NCBI GenBank assembly: GCA_028673005.1
Contig: CM054116.1
Location: forward strand, 80,054,572-80,118,571
DNA length: 64,000 bases
Direction: 5' to 3'
DNA from: Tanypteryx hageni
Lineage: Eukaryota > Arthropoda > Insecta > Odonata > Petaluridae
Below are positions 23,740-35,610 of this stretch, piece by piece. The notes below the pieces were generated by a model. That model searched no databases. It worked only from the letters and a program-made list of their open reading frames with translations, and was not told the DNA's origin. The translations under genes were made by a program, and so were the position numbers. Each line of letters opens with the position of its first letter. The stretch's first letter is position 1.

Positions 23740-25618
23740 CCGCGATGGGAGAGATTAGAACGAGCGAATGGGCGAGGGCTAGGTTCAAATTAGTTCGCTT
23801 TTGTCACACGAGAAGTGGCGTGGGGGATAACGCCAATGCCGGTCAGGCGACGGTCGAGAGGTTTTGCATTCGGTCCGACGGTCAGGAGAAGAAGGGCGTG
23901 GATGATTGTTTACGATTTCTTCCTCTCTTTGTGCGCATGGGTATGCGTTTGGGCGTTACACGTCGCACGTGGTTTCTCCATCCTACGGTACCTTTTCGTA
24001 ATCGGAGCGTGAGCGCTTCGTTTGGCTGCTGAAACAATCGCGGAGAAATGATGGAACAGAGTGGACGAGGAGTTATTTTTTTGCAAAGAATTTAAACTTA
24101 CTTCAAACAACAGAATCGAAGTGATTTCTCTACTTTCGTAACCGTTAATTTGTTCATTTTTTGTACTATGCTAGGTGTAGTTACGTATATCGATCAATCC
24201 ATTAACCGGATTAGACTCGGTCCGGAGGCATTCGGTAAACTGATGGTTAGTGAATCTTTTATTTAATTTTCGTTTGCTTACCGTTGTAAAACTATTTATC
24301 GAATTGAATATAAAAATGAGGCATTATTTTTTATGCTATTTTGCGGCGTAGTTCTGAAAATTGATGAACCTCCGATAAATACGAATTAAAAGTTATTCAT
24401 ATTTCTGTATCTACTATCAGTACAGATAACCTATTCATTTTTATCTAAATCTGCCCGAAAAATATTAAAAAACAAAATGTAAAATAGGTGTTACATGTTT
24501 TTATCTCTTGAGCTTCTAATCCTGTAAATATTTTTATTTCACGAATCCCATTAAAACCAGCTCTCTATAAATTCTTCGCATGTCACCAACTGCCTCCGTC
24601 TAATCTACTGCGATCCGGAAGCATCTGCGCGGCTAAATAGATCTTCTCCAATAAACTTGTCAGTGAAAACGACCGTAAATTCCAGCCTCCCACCATACAC
24701 TTCCATTACAAATCACCGCTCGTGATGTTTCAAATGGAGAAAAAGAGAGCAAAATGAACGCGCTTCGTCATCTATACCCTCGCTCGCATACCTTCCTCCT
24801 CTTCCCGTCTCTCCTTTTCCTCACCGACCATCTATCGCGATTTTTCTCCTCCCTCCCGCTTCCGAATCTTCTACGCGTCTTACCTTCGCTCTTATTTTCA
24901 TTTCTTACATCGCTCCGTATTTCTTCATTACTTAACCGTATCGGTCGGCATCTTGTATTTATAGCATCCTATATTTTGGAGCTTTTCTTAATCATTGATT
25001 AGGTTTCGAAAAAATTCACTTGATTCAAATGCCCTCGAAAGTAATTGTATCGACTCAATCCTGAAAATTAACGAAGAAGAGCGATATTAAGTTATAAAAA
25101 ACGGTTAAATATTATGAACTTAATTGAAGATTCTCCAGGAGATTTCACCAGTTATTACTCAAATTACATTCATCCGAGGTTTATGTATGCAATATCTCGT
25201 AGCTTTTAAAAAATAATGCTCAAATTACTCTATTTTAATTATGGGAATGAATATTGTTGGTAAATTGCTTATTCTAGTATAAGCGTTGATGTATTTCATA
25301 GAAATATTAAAATTTATTTTATATTTTAAACTTTGCTGGCCATAGAGTATACGCTTCAAAACTTCCCGCCATCCGAGTTTTTATTATTTTTTGCTTTATA
25401 TAGATTATTTGAAATTGCACGAACTCAATCCAATGTTACAAAAGCAATCTATAACTTTCTTAGCTATTTATTTATCGAAAAAGCCTACGAATCCGCAGTT
25501 GTTTTCTTTCCTTATGCTGCGCTAATTTTTTCCGGCACTCTGTAGAATTTTTAATGTTCTGAATCTCTCTCGCGAAACACTAACCTTGCATTCACTGCTA
25601 TCTTTGCGAACTTCGACA
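23740..25618. other. No recognisable gene
   Basis: The first 300 bp is CpG-rich and the remainder AT-rich. The frames at 23667-24032 (+) and 25333-25545 (+) have no recognised motif. A small pyrimidine-rich patch lies at 24770-24920. Confidence 0.5.
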
Positions 25619-25634
25619 ACTGTATGTCGGCATC

Positions 25635-26053
25635 GCCGGTGCCGGAAAAGAAGTAGCCGTTCCTACAGGGACAGCGGTCGACCCACCAATTTCGATGTCC
25701 AACGGAAACGCGGGATAAAAGATCGGTACTACGGGAACCAAGCGTCAGCCATTTGGTTGATGGGTTTGACCCGTAGTGGCTGCTGGTGCGCCTTCGGGCA
25801 AGCGAGTGCTAGACCGCAACCCCCACCGGATGGGGAACGAAGACCGGAAGATTCGTTTAATTCTGGTAGTCTGTGCTACCAGTGGGTCTCAGATACGCTG
25901 GGCCGGCGTGCGGTTCTGCCTTCAATGGCCCTCGAAAGCGAGGTTAAACACACCGCAGCTGCTTGCAGCCGCGGCGGGAATATGGCCAGAAGGCCGAGGT
26001 GTCTCGAAAAAACCCAGGGGTCGCCTCCACGAAGGGAGGCTGAGTGAATTATT
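25635..26053 (+). mobile_element. GC-rich structured insertion with 16-bp target duplication, SINE-like
   Basis: A 419-bp GC-rich block interrupts AT-rich DNA. It is flanked by ACTGTATGTCGGCATC at 25619-25634 and ACTGTATGTCGGTATC at 26054-26069, which differ at one position. This is what target-primed retrotransposition leaves. The block is packed with short potential RNA hairpins, for example CCCCACCGGATGGGG, GGTAGTCTGTGCTACC, CCTCGAAAGCGAGG, GGCCAGAAGGCC, and GCCTCCACGAAGGGAGGC near the 3' end. It ends in an AT-rich tail (GAGTGAATTATT). The 153-codon frame across it (25586-26047) has no recognised domain. It could be a SINE of unknown head type, a structured UTR of a truncated LINE, or a retroposed structured ncRNA. 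I found no convincing tRNA, 5S or 7SL head. Confidence 0.7.
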
Positions 26054-26295
26054 ACTGTATGTCGGTATCTTTCTAGATGATATTCCTCTCAAATTTAATA
26101 ATTTTTAATACGAAGAAGAATAATTTTTATAGGAATAGTGAGATCAGGGTTAATAGCATTCGATTTTTTTGTATTTTTTCCGCAGTTTTTGTTTCGATTC
26201 ATATTTCATTTATTTACTAGCAACTCGGGTAAACATAAAAGGAGTTCTACAAGCTTTGGCGGTAATACCTTAAGAGGAAGAGGAGATCCATTTTA

Positions 26296-26770
26296 TTTAG
26301 AGCTTCTTTTATTACTTTCTCCATACGTAGTATAGGAGAAAGTATTGTATTCGTGAAAAGAATCGAATTAGCGATTTCAACGGAAATACACGTTTTGAGG
26401 TTCCCTGAGTACGTTTTCACTATTTTCTCGATCATCTCTTTGTGTTGTGTGCGCCCTATTTTAAAAACTACTTAAAAATCAGTGCAAAAAATTATATTTA
26501 AAATTTTTTATTTATAATTCAAGATCTGAAATGTTTTAGCTGAAACTGGTCAACCGAAAGTGGAGGTTTACTCCTGTCATTTTTCGTTTTTTCCAAACAC
26601 CATTAGGAATTAATTCATGTATTTTTATTGTCAAAGTTGTAGGCAATTTAATTTTCTACAACTTTTGTTTGAAACATTTTTTTGTAAAAAGCATTTTTTA
26701 AGATTATTTTTCTGAATTTGGTAAGTTCGTCGCAACTTCTGTTGCTATGATAAAATTTTCTAATTGTTGA
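26296..26770 (+). repeat. Dispersed repeat family B, copy 1
   Basis: The repeat starts with a near-palindrome at 26313-26344 (TACTTTCTCCATACGT / AGTATAGGAGAAAGTA). It continues with GATTTCAACGGAAATACACG, a GGTCAACCGAAAGTGG block near 26549-26565, and a CTACAACTTTTGTTTGAAAC block near 26656. The same order of blocks occurs on the minus strand at 33690-33200. No coding capacity was recognised and the superfamily is unknown. Confidence 0.7.
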
Positions 26771-27104
26771 CAGTGATGCCTTCGGTACCAAGAATATTTT
26801 TAATTGCGATCTAAATTATGCCAATGCCCCCTAGGGTCATATTTGGTAAAAGAATTTTCTTGTAAATATTGACAGCAATCCCAGCGTCGCTAATGGTAAT
26901 TTTAATTGTCCATCAGTATTTTGTTATCCATTTCAATAGATTACAGTTCTGTTTAGATACTGGTTTTCAATGTGAAAAGTGATTCAAAGTATTTTTCACT
27001 GTGAATGTTATTCATTTTTTTATTATCCACTTGTGTTATTGCCAATAATTATCGTATTTATTCTCTTAATTGCCCCAATTTTTCGCGCAATTTTTTTACA
27101 GTAA

Positions 27105-27240
27105 AGCAAGGGTGGGGCAAATACGCGATTTTCCCCTCGTATGAAAGTGCTCATATCATAAAAAATGTTTTATTTTCTCCTCATAATTTGGGTGGGGCTA
27201 TTACGCGATGAAGGCAATTATGCGAGTAAATACGGTATTC
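27105..27240. repeat. Direct repeat of a GGGTGGGGC-NATTACGCGAT-type motif
   Basis: GGGTGGGGCAAATACGCGAT near 27110-27129 and GGGTGGGGCTATTACGCGAT near 27190-27209 differ at two positions and have the same orientation. The second is followed by ATTATGCGAGTAAATACGG. Motifs of this kind recur in arthropod DNA-transposon ends, but I cannot assign a family. Confidence 0.45.
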
Positions 27241-28099
27241 TTGAGGACGCTAATGTTGAGGGCAACTTCGAATTAGTATTGCAATCATATTCATTACTCT
27301 GTACAGAGAAAGTGAATTGTTGGATACATCAGATTTTTTATAATCTATGGAAATTATTTCCTAAACAACAATGTATAAGCTATTGGGAGTGTTGTGATTA
27401 TTATTATGAATAATAAACAATGTTGTGGGTGATTCAATCTCACATGGCAACACATACGTCTCGGGCACTGTAGTATACTCCATAATCGCTTTGTTTCATC
27501 CTTACGTCAGTTATTTATTTTCTAAAAATCGATTTATTTAAGATATAAATCTGTTTTTCGTTATTAACTCTCGCTTGCTAGAGAAGTAAAACGAATGACA
27601 TAAAAACTATTATTTGAAAGGCGGAATTTTCTCAAGTTTTTTAAATATATTAATTATAATTCCAGCATACTTTAACATAATTAACCACCATGAATACATT
27701 AATTTCATTTTTATTTCCCTGCATTTTATCAGCACCCTAATCTATAAAAAACAGTTTGCGTAATAAATGGTCCGTTTTATCTCCGGCGCTTTTTTTAGCT
27801 ACATAAACTCCATTAAAACGGCCGCCGCGCCTAAATCAATTTCGTCTCCCAACCGACCTCTTTTAAATCACTCCCAGTCCGTTAATACGCGGGTCAAAAT
27901 TCACGACTTCCCCGCCGCATCGGACTGATTTATCGGCCCCGCGAGAAAGGCGCTCGTAAAATCCCCTCAGCCGAACTCCGCTTCAATTAGGCGAGGTTAA
28001 CAATGCCCAAACTCCCGTTTACGCCTCGCGAGCACGAGACGGAGGTGGAAAAGCGAGAAGTACATGATCCCACAGACAGCTACCGCACAGGTGCTCAAC
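27241..28099. other. No gene; GC-balanced candidate non-coding element at 27730-28080
   Basis: The first part is AT-rich and holds an 82-codon frame at 27165-27413 with no recognised motif. From about 27730 to 28080 the sequence is non-repetitive and rich in CpG and homeodomain-like TTTAT/AATTA cores, unlike the flanks. It could be a conserved regulatory element; comparison between species would be needed to say so. Confidence 0.3.
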
Positions 28100-28560
28100 C
28101 TTGATTACCAATTACCTCCATATTCCGTCTTCGATATCTTTCTCTCTTTCCCTCGCCATCGCACAACAGGACTCCTTGTCTTGTAGGCATCCCTCGGCTA
28201 GGTTCTCCAGTTACTATCCCCACCCACCACTTCTTCCTCCTCTCTCTTCCTGCCCTTTCGATTCCCTCTCCTCTCCATTCCCTTTTCCTTCTCCACCGAG
28301 ACTCGCGTAATATTCCCTCCCTTTCCCGTCCCTTCCAGAATACTTCGTCTCCGACCGACCCCACTCATTTTTATCTCCGTTTCTCTCTTTTTTTTCTCTC
28401 TCGCCCTTTCTTCCTTCGTGGCTGAGGCGGCGTCCCGTGTTGGTCGACGCTGCGTGAATATTCATCGCCACGCCCCTTTCCAACCGGCTTTTGTTTGCCA
28501 GGTCCGGGGTCTTTAAGAAGAAAGGTGGGAGGGGAAGGGGGAAGCGGAGGTCGAATCAAG
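28100..28560. repeat. Pyrimidine-rich tract switching to purine-rich
   Basis: From about 28130 to 28440 the + strand is C/T-rich; after about 28510 it becomes purine-rich. The overlapping minus-strand frames here are Arg/Glu/Gly-rich low-complexity translations. Confidence 0.6.
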
Positions 28561-31199
28561 ACGTGGGAAGCTGGAAATAGAGGGTTAGGGCTGCTGAGCC
28601 AATAACGTCGGCAAAATAAAAGGGTAATTGCTACGAATGGGAGAATATCGGTAAATATCGAGCGTAAGTGAGGTGTAAACTATAGTGCAGCAGTTATACA
28701 TTAATTTAGTTGCGTATATAATGGAGTTAGCGTAGAACAAAGCAAAAGTGCCGATATACGAGGATTGTGAGGTTAATTTACTGAATAGATAATTAATGTT
28801 AATTCTTGTAGATGAAGTATTTTTGCAAATATTTTCTTTTTTTAAGTTCATTCTTAAACGATGTATGATGTACTCCTGAATTTTCTCGGCGTACTTAGAA
28901 GAAACAGATTGCCAATAAACTTCTTCCAACGCTTCCTAATCTACCACAGCACATAATTTAAAGAATGTAATAGTAATTTATATATTTTAAAAATAAATGT
29001 AACGAGTAGTGATAGATAAAATAATGGTTTAACTCATTTAAGAGATCACCGATTAAATTAATACTCGATACTGCGTAGTTCATTATTATTATGAATTCAA
29101 CTATATAATCGTATAATAAAGGTGCCATTTTGGAATAGTTTATTTTTCGACGGCTCAGTATCATTCTCTTGCTTGCCCTTAGCAGCAATATATTTCACGA
29201 TTCCGAAATAGATTGACAAACTGCTATAAGTTTCTTCAAGGATTGCGTCCTTGCATCAGGAACTGCCACCATATAATCTAAACTAATTTGTTTAGACGTC
29301 GACGAGTGCTCCAGCTAACCTTGTGATTTTTAAGTAGCTTCTCAGCGAAAGACATGGAAATTACTCCCATTTAAGGTTTGAGATACGGAAAAGACAATTA
29401 CTTTGCTGGAGGGAGGACGTGAAGCAATGACTGAATATAACCGAAACGAATAAAATAAATAAGATCATCGGAATAAAACTAAATAAGAGAAGATTGATTG
29501 AAGAGCTATAAACTTAAGAGAAGTTTTTTCACTTGAAGTAGAAGGATAAAGGGAAAAGAAGGTATATGGAGAAAAGGGCGATGACCGATCAGAGCCGTAA
29601 ATATTGAGAAAAACACGGAAAGAGAGGGGAAGACAAGGAAGTAGGAAAGGCAAAGAAAGGAAAATTCGGCGAGAAGAATGGTGCCAATGAGATGAATTTC
29701 GAGCGATAGAAAAAAAATAAGGAAATTGGCTATTGATCTGCTAGTCTAGAAATATTTATAACAAAATAATATGTCGGAATTCTTGATTTATAGACATCAT
29801 TTAATACGCTAGAATAGGAAATATAGAGCATGAACATTATCCCGTTTTAAACATGAACTGATCCGTGTCCCAGCAGTGTGACTGACATGTTTAATTATAT
29901 AAAGTACGAATAATGAAAGCAAACATTTTGTTTAGCCGATCTATCGCGATAGTGTAATAGGTGTGAACGATAAATTTTTAAGAGAGCATTGCTTAAGTTA
30001 AAGTCGAATGGGTATGTATAATTTTCTTGTCAACATGAAAAAAGGGAGAATTATATTCCAAGTAATCCTGCAAAATTACTGTTGAATTTGAAAGAGGTTT
30101 TATTATTAAAACGGATTCAGATTGCAATTCATGTCAAAATATTTGTATATAATTAAATGTCTTTGAGCTAGTTTAATATATTTTGACTACGGTTTTACTT
30201 GAAATATTTGAGCAAATTATGTTATTTAAAACATATAGAATTTAACTTAATAAATTAATTATTTTACTCTTATTAGCTCGTAAAAAGCAGGATAAAATGT
30301 GAACGAACTGTCAATTTACCATCAAAGGAAAATTGTGTAGTAACTTACTTGCTATTAACTAAATAATTACATGAACTGCAATGAGTTTTAACTATATTTT
30401 AAGATCGCACTTTTCTTTTAACTATATTAGTTTTGAAAAATTTCGAGAAAAATCAGAAATTTAAATAAAAATCATAAAATAAATCCTATTTGAAATTCGG
30501 TTCGTAATATTTGCTGTATTATCAGTTAAATTCGTTAAAAATTACGTGACCTATATTTCGTTTTATGAATTACCACCATATGGCAATGGCGCATGATTGA
30601 ATAGTATAACATTTTTTTAAATCAATTATAATTTATTATTGTTATTTTTGTACTGCAGCTCCTTTTTAATCTTATGAAAATGCTACGCCCTCTTCCTCTT
30701 TCTCAGTTTCTGCTTATTCCCATTCTCTTTTCCTTCCTCCCTCTAATTACTTAATAGATTCAGTAAATAAGTTATACCCACGTATAAAAGTCGGACCCAT
30801 ATTAAAGCACTAAATTGGTGCATTTATTATGAGGACATGAATAGAATTCAACAATTGGGACAACAGTGGCCCAATATAAATAAAATACGTGAAAATCATA
30901 TTAAAACGTAATTTTTTGGAGATTTACGAATGAGATTTAAATTCTTCTCTTCGCATAACTAAAAATAAGTTAAATACCTCATCCTTGAGATATATCAAAA
31001 TGTTAACAAAAAAGGTCTGCACGTCAAGAAATGGATTTTTGCGTGTTTTATATTTGCGATTCAAATTTATAACTTCGGCAAATTATAAGATTAACTGCAA
31101 AAATAACTATAAAAATACTTAATTATAAAAGCTTCAAGGAGAAGTTAATTGAAAAGAAATTAATGAAAACACGATTTTAATTATAAAATATTCGGACAC
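28561..31199. other. AT-rich sequence without recognisable genes
   Basis: I see only AT-rich, apparently unique DNA here, with scattered short frames and no transposon ends or RNA gene signatures. Confidence 0.55.
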
Positions 31200-31410
31200 C
31201 TTTTCCCTCGTACTAAAGCATTCAAACCACGCTTTCCTTAAACATGTAGTATAAGGATGACAATACAATCTCGAGGTTTAACAATGACATGGTCGGCAAG
31301 ACAACATATCATTAAAAAGCTTAAAATTTTCCAATAAATGTGATTTAAACGTATAACTTGAGCGATTTCGAACCGAAGGTAAATTTCGAAAATAAGAATA
31401 AGAATGTATA
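31200..31410 (-). mobile_element. SINE-like repeat, copy 3
   Basis: On the minus strand ACCTTCGGTTCGAAATCGC near 31365-31384 is a B-box-like block. The body near 31275-31310 (TAACAATGACATGGTCGGCA on the + strand, preceded by TCTCGAGG) matches the copy at 14170-14200 with modest divergence. This supports a shared family with copy 2. An A box was not clear. Boundaries are approximate. Confidence 0.45.
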
Positions 31411-31544
31411 TTTTTATTTAAAATGGTCCCCGTCTAAAGATCGTAAGTCAATTACTTCTAATTTAATTTTGCAAAATAAAAAAACCTGCAGTTGAAAAAA
31501 AGGTATTTTTAAGTGTTCTCTTATGGGGATTTCTATAGAGCGTT

Positions 31545-31583
31545 CCGGCGGACCAACGGACGGACGGACGGTCCAACGGACAG
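31545..31583. repeat. CGGA-rich short repeat
   Basis: A run built from CGGACGGACGGACGG flanked by CCAACGGA on both sides. Similar CGGACGGACAGACG runs occur near 18150 (reverse complement) and 48490, and may belong to the ends of family A repeats. Confidence 0.5.
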
Positions 31584-33194
31584 AATAAGGATATTTTGTC
31601 TATAATATAGCAATTATTTAAGCTTTAGTGATATTTCCTGTTATCATCAATTTGAATTTTCTGGTCTTTAATTGTAAGAAAATTCAATTTCGCCTGTAAA
31701 AAAATAAATCAGGTTTTCTTTTAGCTCCCAATGATTATGCAAAGCGCTCAACAGATAGGTTCACTACAATTCTATTCTACAAGAAAGTAAATCAAGCAGC
31801 AGTAAAATATTTTCTAAAAGAAAACTTGGCATGAATATCGAAATAAAATTTTACGATAGTGTTGAAAGAGATTAAAAATATCTCTAAATCGCAGAAATCT
31901 TCCGATTGTAGTAAAGCTGAGTTGATCGCTGAGTTCCATTCGAGACGTAATATTCTCTCGCTATTGTTTTTACCACTAGATTTATACTCCTTATGTAAGT
32001 GACTTTTCTAATAAACCACTATTATACAATGACACATGTCTATACATATAAAGTGAATACCTAAAGTTTATATAAATAAAGTATAAATCGTTCATTCAGT
32101 TTTCTAGACAGTCTTGAGATTTTTTACGCGCCGACATTAATTCACAATAATTAGAGTCATGCATTCCAATTTTCGCAAAGATGTGCGTAATATCTCTCAT
32201 TAGGGAGATGCCTCTTTAATTAGGGTTACGTTTTGCAGTTTTGGTGATTCCTATACTCGAACAGATTTCTTAATCTCCAGGACGTTTAACTGCATTGAAT
32301 TACCGGGAAATATTATTTCCAAATTTAAATCTCCTTAACTTGCGATTTTTAAATTGACTTTCTAATTAATATGAATAATCTGATAGATTTTTTAATTATA
32401 CCGAGGAAAGAGGAAAAAAATTAATAATGGCAACTCGGCCATGAGCGAAACTATTAAAGCCGTCAACGGTCTTTTATCATAAATTTAAATATTTCAGTCA
32501 AATATTCTATATAATGCACGTTGAAGACGTCCTTTAATTTCTGTGTATGATCTACCAATATCTCGTAAGGATTTATTGCATCAAAAAGCACCACAAATGG
32601 TCTTAGGCGTTATTTAAAAACCAAGAGAAAACGTTGCTCAGGGTGAGTTTTTGAAGTAGGAAAGCTATATTTCATTAGTCTTATGCTGTTGCGCGCGATC
32701 TAAGGATCGACATGCTTAATATATATGAATATTTTCAGCATAGATACTCATGTCATCGTCTCCTAGTCAAAATGTATATGCTCAACAAGATCACTCGATA
32801 AGGAATGTCTTTCCATTTGCTATTGTGCGTCATAATTTATGCGTACTCGGCATTCATGTCGCGAATGATTTTATCAGCTTCCAATGAACACGACAGCCGT
32901 ATAAATTGTACTCTCTCGGTTAAAACATCTAAACTAACGATAGGAGGGAGGTAGGGGAGAAGAGAGGAGGAGAACTTGGAAAAAAATCTGATGTGGCCAC
33001 CATATGATTTTCTCCATACCTGTAATATTTCTAAAAATTCCAAATAGGTTAAATGATTATAAATATTTTAAGGAACTGCGAGAAAAATTCTGACTTAACA
33101 AAGAACTGAAATAAACTCAAATCGCAGCCTTATGATAGTGGATATAGCCACAAAGCTCCAACAATTCAGAAAATTAAAAGGAGCGTGAAGTGTT
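31584..33194. other. No recognisable gene
   Basis: AT-rich DNA. The 68-codon minus-strand frame at 32837-33043 is unremarkable. Confidence 0.5.
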
Positions 33195-33199
33195 TACAA

Positions 33200-33690
33200 T
33201 AGTCGCCGGTAGGTGGTGTAGTTGTGGAAGCTAAAATATTTAGTTTTTAAGATATCTTTAAAAAAATGCATTATATGGAAAAATGTTTACAACAAAGTTT
33301 GTAAAAAATTATATTTCTTACAACTTTTATTCTAGTACATTTTTACACATATCAAATATTAAAGCAAATATTTAAAAATAACGGATAAGTGACAAGAGTA
33401 AACACCCACTTTCGGTTGACCGAGTTTTACCAAAAACTAACCAGCACGTTGTCTTTTAACATAAATGTCAAATATAAAATTTTGCGTTGATTTGATTAAT
33501 AGTTTTTTAGTTAGAGCGCCCACAAAATACCGGTCACAGACACAGAGAGACCCCACAGTCATCATCAACAAAATAGTCAAAACGTGTTCAGGGGACCTTA
33601 AAACATGCATTTCCGTTGAAATCTCGAATTTTATTTTTTTCATGAAAACAATACTTTCTCTATACACTGTATATGGAGAAAGTAAAATGA
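33200..33690 (-). repeat. Dispersed repeat family B, copy 2 (inverted)
   Basis: Read on the minus strand it begins with the same near-palindrome (33652-33684, GTATATGGAGAAAGTA). It then has TTTCAACGGAAATGCATG, the GGTCAACCGAAAGTGG block near 33410-33425, and a GTTGTAAGAAATATAATTTT block. This is the order seen in the copy at 26.3 kb. The frames at 33437-33667 (-) and 33465-33719 (+) lie inside it and are probably not host coding sequence. Confidence 0.7.
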
Positions 33691-34059
33691 AAGCTGCCTC
33701 AGGAAAAATGGGGGAATAAACGATTTTTGAGAATTAGTACGATTGACAAGAGCGTAAAAAACAAATGCTTTTTTATTTTTATGAAGCTCTGATGTTTTAA
33801 ATATAGTCAGCCTTAAAATTTTGATATTTAAAGAATAGATGTTCGATAGCAGATAGTAAAGAGAATAAGGATGGCATCCCATTTTGATGGAAGTTATAAT
33901 AAAATGCCTAAAAAATAATTAACGGAATAATGGGATTCTTTAATTTAAATACGGAGAACAGGTTGGCAAGTATAAATGCAAGCAGTTGATTATTTTGAAA
34001 TTTGTTCGATTTTGTTCTCAGATACCGTGCGGCGGCGACTCTCATTCTAAAATAGGAAG

Positions 34060-34700
34060 GTTTTAATCTGCATCTACATGATACCCTGCAAGTCACCTTT
34101 TTGGTGGATGGCAGGGGGTGCAGTGCACCAAGGGTCCATAGTTTTCCTACTTTATCTTTTCCCATTATGTTCTCTTATCGTCCTAGGTTAAAACGATCCT
34201 CTATATCGCTCCGTTCTACAATCGATCTCGCAAATCTTATCTCCGCTGTCTTGCCTTCCGAGATACGTTGGGCTTCTGATAAGTCCTACTACCTCATTCT
34301 CTAGTCCCTCCGACGTGAATTTTTCTAGTAGTTTAAATCTAGCCTGCAGTCTACGTTCCTCTAACGATGTCCATTTCAGATTTTCTATTAATGATGTTAT
34401 GATTGTTTACTATCGTAATTTCTCTTTACAAATCTAGCTGCCCGGTTCTGAACCTTTTCTATCTTGTTAGTGAGTCCCTTTTCGTAGGGATCCCACACAG
34501 CTGACGCATATTCGACCTGCGGTCGAACCAATGATAAATTACATATTTATTTCGCTTTTTCGTAGCTATTTCGAACTATTCTTCCTGTAAAGGCCAGCCA
34601 GTCAGCGAAATTGGTGCTGCGTGTTACTATGAACTTCCTCCTTAGTTCTCGTTTTACGTGTATTTTCCTCACGCTCGGAGCATATTCTATCATTACATAA
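34060..34700 (-). pseudogene. CR1-like LINE ORF2, C-terminal end and 3' UTR
   Basis: On the minus strand, starting near 34533, the sequence reads VRPQVEYASAVWDPYEKG followed by LTNKIEKVQNRAARFVKRNY. This is the highly conserved block after the RT domain in CR1/L2/jockey-type LINEs. After a frameshift near 34390 it reads TSLIENLKWTSLEERRLQAR, then KLLEKFTSEG, SPTYLGRQDSGDKI and PRTIREHNG, where the family normally has PRTIReWN. Upstream, RRKFIVTRSTNFADW marks more of the C-terminal region. The 3' UTR includes GGGTATCATGTAGATGCAG near 34072-34090. The RT catalytic core is missing, so this is a 5'-truncated copy. Few stops suggest moderate age. Confidence 0.85.
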
Positions 34701-35539
34701 TCTGTCGTGATTCTTATTTTCTACGAACGCATCGATTATCCCCTTACCCAAAACTGACCTACACCCTGCCCTACTCTTTAGCCTGAAAAATCCCTACTGT
34801 AAACAATAATTCTACGCGCTACTCTCTGAGCCAGTTCGGGCGCGTAATGAACACCAGAGTGATCCAGTGCTGCTCGCAGGAGCAAGTGAAAGGCAGGTCT
34901 GCTCACTTCAACAGTCAGGTAAAGACTGATTCGAGGATGAGCGGATAAATATAGATGAGTCAATGTCACTGATTTGATACGGGATATATTTGGAAGTTTG
35001 AATAGGTTTAATTAAAAAGGACAAGGTAAGAAATGTTATATAATTTGAAGATTTAGAGATACATGATCAACTGCCATTGATTATAGAGAAATGGAAAAGC
35101 ATTAAAATGAAGGATTCGTGGAAATAGAAAATGCAAAACGGCGAAGATCAGGCAGGGGACTAAATGTACGTAATGAGTAATATGCTAGTATAAACTGTTT
35201 GAGCGTAACTTCTTTTTGAAGTAGTCGCTTTTTGTACTTATGCCACCGATACAGTAAAACAAACTAGAATATAATGAATTCTCTGAAAGGCAAGGCAGTA
35301 TAAACAATATAAAATAAGGCACGTAAGGAGTTTGCAGATTATTATTAAATCATATGACCAGTTAGCCATTAATTTTTATTACCAATATTTAATAATTCAA
35401 TATATTTACCTACTCCACCTTAAGGTTGAAATCAATTTAAGGAATGTTCTCCACTAGCCAGAAAAGGTTTGTAAATTTCGGATAAAAAACAACCCTCGCC
35501 TGTGTCGATTCATCAATAGTAGACTTTAAATTCAAAACA
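34701..35539. other. No recognisable gene
   Basis: The 63-codon minus-strand frame at 34778-34969 is GC-richer than its surroundings but has no recognised domain. It directly abuts the LINE and may belong to it or to another element. The rest is AT-rich. Confidence 0.4.
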
Positions 35540-35565
35540 ATTCTTAGGATGTGCTATCGGTAACA

Positions 35566-35610
35566 TAGACGAAGGCTACTTTGTAGCCGAAATGTGCATC
35601 TGTCTTTTAC
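35566..35610 (+). mobile_element. Penelope-like terminal motif, hammerhead-like
   Basis: The sequence TAGACGA (35566-35572) is followed by a 6-bp stem GGCTAC-TTT-GTAGCC (35574-35588) and GAAA (35589-35592). This is the order of a hammerhead ribozyme core (CUGANGA, helix II, GAAA), with the first two core bases changed. Penelope-like retroelements are known to carry hammerhead motifs. The block GTAGCCGAAATGYGCA is shared with 62762-62777. Probably a dead fragment. Confidence 0.4.

Noticed and set aside
33437..33719. Overlapping 76- and 84-codon frames
   Set aside because: Both lie inside the family B repeat and are antisense to one another; the other family B copy does not preserve either frame.
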